Source: Fimenecus sp045631225 (lineage in GTDB: Bacteria; Bacillota; Clostridia; Oscillospirales; Acutalibacteraceae). Taken from it: a stretch of DNA of 64,000 nt. Positions 60,384 through 64,000 of this stretch are shown one piece after another. The notes beneath the pieces were generated by a model. That model ran no database searches. It worked only from the letters and a program-made list of their open reading frames with translations, and was not told the DNA's origin. The stretch spans positions 11,391-75,390 of the forward strand of contig JAZQUG010000013.1 in NCBI GenBank assembly GCA_045631225.1, in the 5' to 3' direction. The number at the start of each line of letters is the position of its first letter. Position 1 is the stretch's first letter. Position numbers and translations under genes: made by a program.

Positions 60384-60613
60384 TGGTTAAATTTAGCTCT
60401 GCCCTTAAACTGAATAAACCTGAAACATATTTTTACTTATTGGCTTTATGCCACACATATCATCTGACCGAAAAAGTATAGTCCGAATACTCGGTCAGTA
60501 ACATACGGACAATCAGAGCTTAAAGTTTAAGCCGTTACATAGTTTCAGTGCAAACTGTGCGAGAGGATGAAATGTCCTCCCGCTATTTGTGCTGTCTATG
60601 TGACGGCTTTTTT
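60384..60613 (+). ncRNA. Unidentified structured RNA, about 230 nt
   Basis: This lies between a perfect promoter and a strong terminator (AAGCCGTTACATAG, 60529-60542, with CTATGTGACGGCTT, 60596-60609, then six T residues). Further pairings are AGCTCTG (60395-60401) with CAGAGCT (60514-60520), extended by TTT/AAA; the hairpin TGGC-TTTAT-GCCA (60441-60453); and CTGACCGA (60464-60471) with TCGGTCAG (60491-60498) plus an inner GTAT/ATAC. CTTAAACT (60404-60411) can pair with AGTTTAAG (60524-60531) as a pseudoknot. No coding frame of note is present. I do not recognise it as 6S, tmRNA, RNase P, SRP, a T-box or a known riboswitch. Confidence 0.7.
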
Positions 60614-60835
60614 GTTGTGCAATTTTAACGAAAATAAAAAAGTTGTCGAATTTGCTTTCATTTTTGCCTTTCTAAATTCTTACCCCTTGAGGGATGTTTT
60701 TCTCTCGTGAACTTGCTACGAAAATAAAAGTAGCTACGCACCTTGACAAACAGGTTGTCAACGCAATCTCATAAAAGCAAGACACAGCAAAGCAAGGCGA
60801 CAGATATGTCACCTGATTTTTATCTTTCAAATGTG
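60614..60835. other. Non-coding stretch containing the 3' side of the IS110 element
   Basis: No gene is visible. It holds the inverted repeats TTGACAAACAGGTTGTCAA (60742-60760) and GGCGACAGATATGTCACC (60798-60815), either of which may belong to the right end of the insertion sequence or end transposase transcription. The exact IS boundary cannot be read because IS110 elements lack terminal inverted repeats. Confidence 0.4.
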
Positions 60836-62071
60836 TTATGGTGCTGTAACAGAATATCCTAATTTTTGTAACTCATTAATCATTCTGTTGGCTCTCTTTC
60901 GTTCTGTTTGCTGTCGGCGTTTTTCAAAGCATTCTTCGTTAAAAAGTTCACCGGAATTCAACATCGTGTAAATGATTGCAAGTATCTTTCTCGAAAGTGC
61001 AATCGTAGCACGTTTAGCTCCCTTACGTTGTTTGATTCGCCAATACCAGCCGGACAGATAAAGATTTCGTTTTCCTGACATTACCCAAGCACACTCACAA
61101 AGCATACTTTTAAGATATGGATTCCCTTTGTTTATGTGAGCAGATTTCCTTTTACCCGCACTTTCATTGTTTCCGGGGCTCAATCCCGCCCATGAGCAAA
61201 TATGCTCTACGCTTGGAAATGCACTCATATCTGTTCCGATTTCTGCAATGATTGCTGCTGCAGATGTAACATCTATTCCCGGAATAGAGCAAATCAATTT
61301 CATTGCTCCTTCATGTTTTGAAATTTCTTGTGATATTGCAACTTCAACAACGGAAAGATGTTCTTCTAATTCAAGTAAATGTCCGAAAATCATCTGCAAA
61401 AAGGAACATTGATGTTCTGATAAACACCCGTTAAGTGCGATGAGAATCTCATCTATACGGTTTCTGGTCTTAGTTTTCAGGCATTTGTCTAATGCTTCAC
61501 GGTCAATACATCCGTGTTCTATGAGATATTTAATTATGTTTCTGCCCGAAGCACCGAAAGTATCAGACAGAAAGGCTGCAAAACGAAAACCTGAGCTTTG
61601 CAGAAACTTATCAACACGATTCTTTTGTGATGTTATGTCATGAACTATGCTCTTTCGATAACGGGTGAGATGTCGCAGTTCTCTGATTTCTTTCTTTGGA
61701 ATAAAACTGCCTTTCAGCAACCCGGCTCGCAAGAGTGTTGCAATCCATTCAGCATCACGCATGTCGGTTTTTCTGCCGGGAACATTTTTCATGTGTCGGG
61801 CATTAACAACTAAAATATCAATGTCGCCGTCAAAACAGTCTTCCAGCATTTCATATATAGGTTGCCAGTAAATACCAGTACTTTCCATTGCGATATGCTG
61901 ACAGTTTGTTTCAATAACCCATTCACGCAAATGTTTCATTTCGGGTATTAATGTGCTGAAGGTCCGTGTTTCTGTAATTGCAGAACCTTCTGCATCACCT
62001 GAAATCAGACAAGCGACAATTATATCACGGTGAACATCAAAACCCATAACAGTATCAAAAATATCTTGCAT
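60836..62071 (-). CDS. IS110-family transposase (recombinase)
   Basis: The 411-residue protein has the IS110 plan. The N-terminal RuvC-like DEDD domain has FDVHRDIIVAC, MESTGIYWQPIYEML, LVVNARHMKNVPGRKTDMRD and AEWIATLLRAGLLKGSFIP. A coiled linker is followed by the C-terminal Tnp_20 domain with CSIPGIDVTSAAAIIAEIG, SWAGLSPGNNESAGKRKSAH and the catalytic-serine region NKGNPYLKSMLCECAW. IS110 recombinases are guided by a bridge RNA from the element's own non-coding end. GGAGGTTGTCACA precedes the ATG. The frame is intact, so the element may be active. Confidence 0.95.
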   Translation of the reverse strand: MQDIFDTVMGFDVHRDIIVACLISGDAEGSAITETRTFSTLIPEMKHLREWVIETNCQHIAMESTGIYWQPIYEMLEDCFDGDIDILVVNARHMKNVPGRKTDMRDAEWIATLLRAGLLKGSFIPKKEIRELRHLTRYRKSIVHDITSQKNRVDKFLQSSGFRFAAFLSDTFGASGRNIIKYLIEHGCIDREALDKCLKTKTRNRIDEILIALNGCLSEHQCSFLQMIFGHLLELEEHLSVVEVAISQEISKHEGAMKLICSIPGIDVTSAAAIIAEIGTDMSAFPSVEHICSWAGLSPGNNESAGKRKSAHINKGNPYLKSMLCECAWVMSGKRNLYLSGWYWRIKQRKGAKRATIALSRKILAIIYTMLNSGELFNEECFEKRRQQTERKRANRMINELQKLGYSVTAP

Positions 62072-62090
62072 TGTGACAACCTCCTTTGAA

Positions 62091-62246
62091 TTGCAGGTTT
62101 GGAATTGCCCGGGTGGAAATCCGAACTTTGCTACTCGTGCTCTTCACTATGTGATGCAACATACTGCTGTTCTCTTGGGCAATTCGTCCACGTTGAACAA
62201 ACGGGGTGTTTAATCCGCCAAGGTGCAATCGGACTTAAACCTGCAA
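62091..62246 (-). ncRNA. Candidate IS110 bridge RNA region
   Basis: This non-coding block lies directly upstream of the transposase, where IS110-group elements encode their bridge RNA. TTGCAGGTTT (62091-62100) and AAACCTGCAA (62237-62246) can close it, and GAATTGCCC (62102-62110) with GGGCAATTC (62177-62185) forms an inner stem, leaving internal loops. On the minus strand AAGTCCGATT and AAGTTCGGATT are similar direct repeats. Loop assignments to target and donor cannot be made from one copy. Confidence 0.5.
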
Positions 62247-62371
62247 AAAAATTATACCATAAAGGTCATTAGTCCACATAAACATATTTTCATTCACAGC
62301 TGTGATTTATTTTTCATGAGACGTTGACAACTGAATGACCGTCCGAAAGTGATACTACGCCAAGACCTCTT
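62247..62371. other. Junction between the IS110 element and the mobile backbone
   Basis: No gene is visible. The IS110 left end must fall somewhere here or slightly to the left; no terminal repeat marks it. Confidence 0.3.
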
Positions 62372-62514
62372 ATGAGCGAGCGTGAAGACGTTGCGGTGAG
62401 ATTCCGGGACAGGAACTATTTCGGGTGGAACGGCAAAAGCCTGTATAGAGGATACTACAGCCACCTTGAAAATATCAGGAACATTTCAAGGCATATAATT
62501 CCCATTTGTATATA
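62371..62514 (+). CDS. Short ORF, possible 3' remnant of a mobile-element gene
   Basis: A frame reads MSEREDVAVRFRDRNYFGWN then GKSLYRGYYSHLENIRNISR and ends with HIIPICI and TAG. It stays open about a dozen codons further upstream before a stop. The composition looks like real coding sequence, but there is no clear ribosome site and I do not recognise the protein. It may be the surviving end of a gene cut by the IS110 insertion or by decay. The start given is only the first ATG in the frame. Confidence 0.35.
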
Positions 62515-62534
62515 GAGCAAGTTTGTTCATTTCC

Positions 62535-62570
62535 CTGCGTACATACGTACACTTGTACGCACGTACGCAG
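62535..62570. repeat. 36-bp near-perfect palindrome upstream of the primase gene
   Basis: The arms CTGCGTACATACGTACA and TGTACGCACGTACGCAG match at about 15 of 17 positions, and the motif is full of GTAC/TACG steps. It lies about 170 bp upstream of an SF3-helicase primase, so it could be an origin, an initiator site or a strong operator. Confidence 0.65.
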
Positions 62571-62608
62571 ATAAATTGCTTAAATCTCATATATATTTTT
62601 TCTTAATT

Positions 62609-62692
62609 ATGGCGAGCAAGACACCAAAATCTGTGCGGTATATAAGTGAGGCTACATACACTGACCTTCCCTTCGGCAAGGAGGTTAAATAA
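62609..62692 (+). CDS. Possible 27-codon ORF before the primase
   Basis: An ATG opens MASKTPKSVRYISEATYTDL then PFGKEVK and a stop. The reading frame sits between the palindrome and the primase, but no ribosome site precedes the ATG, so it may be chance. Confidence 0.2.
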   Translation: MASKTPKSVRYISEATYTDLPFGKEVK

Positions 62693-62742
62693 AACGAAAG
62701 GAGTAAAAAAACAAAGGAAGCCGAAGAAAGGAGGAAAAAGAA

Positions 62743-64000
62743 ATGAGAAAAAGTTCAGATGACAAATTTTTACCTGACGAGTTTGGTGTTGAGGGTCCTG
62801 CATGGGCAGATGGTAAAATTATCAACGAGGCAATATTTTGCGAAGAGTTTCTTAGTAAGCATAAAATTCTCTTCTCGGGCGGTTCGTTCTTTACTACCGA
62901 AGGCAGGGTTGTTGATGAAACATCTCTTAAAAGAATGGTGTTCGATGACCTTAAAATCTGTGCGGTAGCAAATGTACCTCAGAAAATTTCCAATATCGTT
63001 GAGCTTTTGAAAATAGAAGCACTTGATGAAACCTTTGCACCCGAAACAGACAGAATACACCTTGAAGACGGCACACTTTATTTTAACGGTTGCTTTGTCG
63101 ATATCAAAGAAAGTGTTGTACGAACAAGGCTTCCTGTAAGGTACAATCCTTATGCACCGAAGCCTGAACGATGGCTGTCTTTTCTTGACGAACTGCTTTA
63201 TCCGGAGGATATACCGACACTTCAGGAGTTTATCGGTTACTGTCTAATACCGAGCAATAAAGGTCAGCGAATGATGATTATTAAAGGTAACGGCGGTGAA
63301 GGTAAATCGCAGATAGGTGCTGTTATGACAACGCTTTTCGGCAGCAATATGAAAGACGGAAGCATAGGCAAAATCTCAGAAAACAGATTTGCAAGAGCCG
63401 ACCTTGAGCATATCTTACTGTGCATTGATGATGACCTTCGCATGGAGGGGCTCAAGCATACCAACTATGTCAAATCCATTGTAACCGCACAAGGAAAGAT
63501 GGACCTCGAAAAAAAGAACAAGCAAAGCTATCAGGGATATATGTATGCAAGACTTCTTGCTTTCAGCAATGGTGACCTGCAGGCTATGTTTGATAAAAGC
63601 GACGGCTTTTTCAGACGTCAGCTTGTACTGACAACCAAGGACAAAAACGCAGAGAGAATTGATGACCCTCATATAGCAGATAAAATGCGTGCAGAAATTG
63701 AAGGTATATTCTTATGGGCATTTGAAGGCTTACAGAGATTACTCGCAAATAACTTTCAGTTTACAGAGAGCGAACGAGCAATAAGCAACCGGGAGACCGT
63801 CAAGCGTAATAATGTCAATGCGGTTGAATTTATGGAGTCAGACGGCTACTTTGTATTCGCAGAAGACAAGTCCGTAACATCAAAGGATTTGTATGAGATT
63901 TACAAGTTGTGGTGCGAAGAAAATGCATTGTCGCCTATGAGTTCAAGAAGCCTGAGCGATTTCCTAATTGCCAATGAAAACAGGTATGGTATTAAAAGCA
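62743..64000 (+). CDS. Phage/plasmid primase with SF3 helicase domain (3' end outside window)
   Basis: At least 419 codons are present and the frame is open at the window edge. The protein matches the C-terminal part of phage/plasmid (P4-type) primases. A D5_N-like region (FLDELLYPEDIPTLQEFIGY, CLIPSNKGQ) precedes the SF3 ATPase with Walker A MIIKGNGGEGKSQIG, Walker B EHILLCIDDDL and a sensor-type Asn in LLAFSNGDLQAM. No TOPRIM or AEP primase part is seen at its N-terminus, so priming may come from another protein. AAGGAGG stands eight bases before the ATG. It should drive replication of a plasmid, phage or integrative element. Confidence 0.85.
   Translation, partial: MRKSSDDKFLPDEFGVEGPAWADGKIINEAIFCEEFLSKHKILFSGGSFFTTEGRVVDETSLKRMVFDDLKICAVANVPQKISNIVELLKIEALDETFAPETDRIHLEDGTLYFNGCFVDIKESVVRTRLPVRYNPYAPKPERWLSFLDELLYPEDIPTLQEFIGYCLIPSNKGQRMMIIKGNGGEGKSQIGAVMTTLFGSNMKDGSIGKISENRFARADLEHILLCIDDDLRMEGLKHTNYVKSIVTAQGKMDLEKKNKQSYQGYMYARLLAFSNGDLQAMFDKSDGFFRRQLVLTTKDKNAERIDDPHIADKMRAEIEGIFLWAFEGLQRLLANNFQFTESERAISNRETVKRNNVNAVEFMESDGYFVFAEDKSVTSKDLYEIYKLWCEENALSPMSSRSLSDFLIANENRYGIKS

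Noticed and set aside
60384..60613. The intergenic RNA as the bridge RNA of the IS110 element
   Set aside because: It is on the opposite strand from the transposase, has its own promoter and terminator, and lies beyond the transposase 3' end. The block upstream of the transposase fits the bridge-RNA position better.
1..64000. tRNA, rRNA or tmRNA genes
   Set aside because: Reading the intergenic regions on both strands showed no cloverleaf with a TTCRANY-type arm and no rRNA-like sequence. A covariance-model scan would be needed to exclude them fully.

Overview
The window is a stretch of a low-GC Gram-positive (Firmicutes) chromosome, most likely a gut or rumen member of the Clostridia close to Ruminococcaceae/Oscillospiraceae. 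The signs are a dnaG-rpoD pair, an IspH-S1 fusion protein, TmcAL beside acetate kinase, an M-box in front of mgtE, single-cohesin surface proteins, secreted glycosidases, and strong GGAGG ribosome sites in AT-rich DNA. I do not assign a species. No tRNA, rRNA or CRISPR array was recognised.

Layout. 1-2.7 kb: end of dnaG, then rpoD. 2.7-4 kb: an intergenic repeat, five 22-bp iteron-like repeats and a RepA_N-type replication gene, which look like a captured replicon. 4-10.7 kb: a GPH-family sugar transporter with a long charged tail, Mg2+-regulated mgtE, a cohesin/Big_2 surface protein and endonuclease IV. 11-25 kb: mostly housekeeping genes (PHP phosphoesterase, ackA, tmcAL, RpiR regulator, flavoprotein, cmk, plsC-like, ispH-rpsA, a GH27 alpha-galactosidase, ligA). 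25-48 kb: an APH-like kinase, an RluA-type synthase, an amino-acid ABC importer whose binding protein is circularly permuted, a second cohesin protein, a GH3 beta-glucosidase with reversed domain order, flavin reductase-rubredoxin, an NhaC antiporter with an eight-cysteine N-terminal module, an NAD synthetase lacking its glutaminase cysteine, the liv branched-chain amino-acid operon, an M28 membrane peptidase, and an acyl-CoA synthetase divergent from a TetR regulator.

48.4-60.3 kb is visibly richer in GC and C/G-ending codons. It holds a complete maltodextrin module (DUF624 protein, ABC importer, LacI regulator, MsmK ATPase, MalQ, glycogen/maltodextrin phosphorylase). It is bordered on the left by decayed TnpV, MATE and ChbG genes and on the right by a strongly promoted unknown structured RNA and an IS110 insertion sequence. 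This looks like horizontally acquired DNA. From 62.3 kb a mobile-element backbone begins, with a 36-bp near-palindrome and an SF3-helicase primase that runs off the window.

The genes fit a carbohydrate-fermenting anaerobe: alpha-galactosides, beta-glucosides and maltodextrins are cleaved or imported, acetate is made through AckA, and amino acids are imported by two ABC systems. The most unusual items are the permuted binding protein, the M-box followed by a possible EPP leader peptide and competing hairpins, the orphan RNA at 60.4 kb, a candidate IS110 bridge RNA, the replicon remnant beside rpoD, and the degenerate NadE glutaminase.
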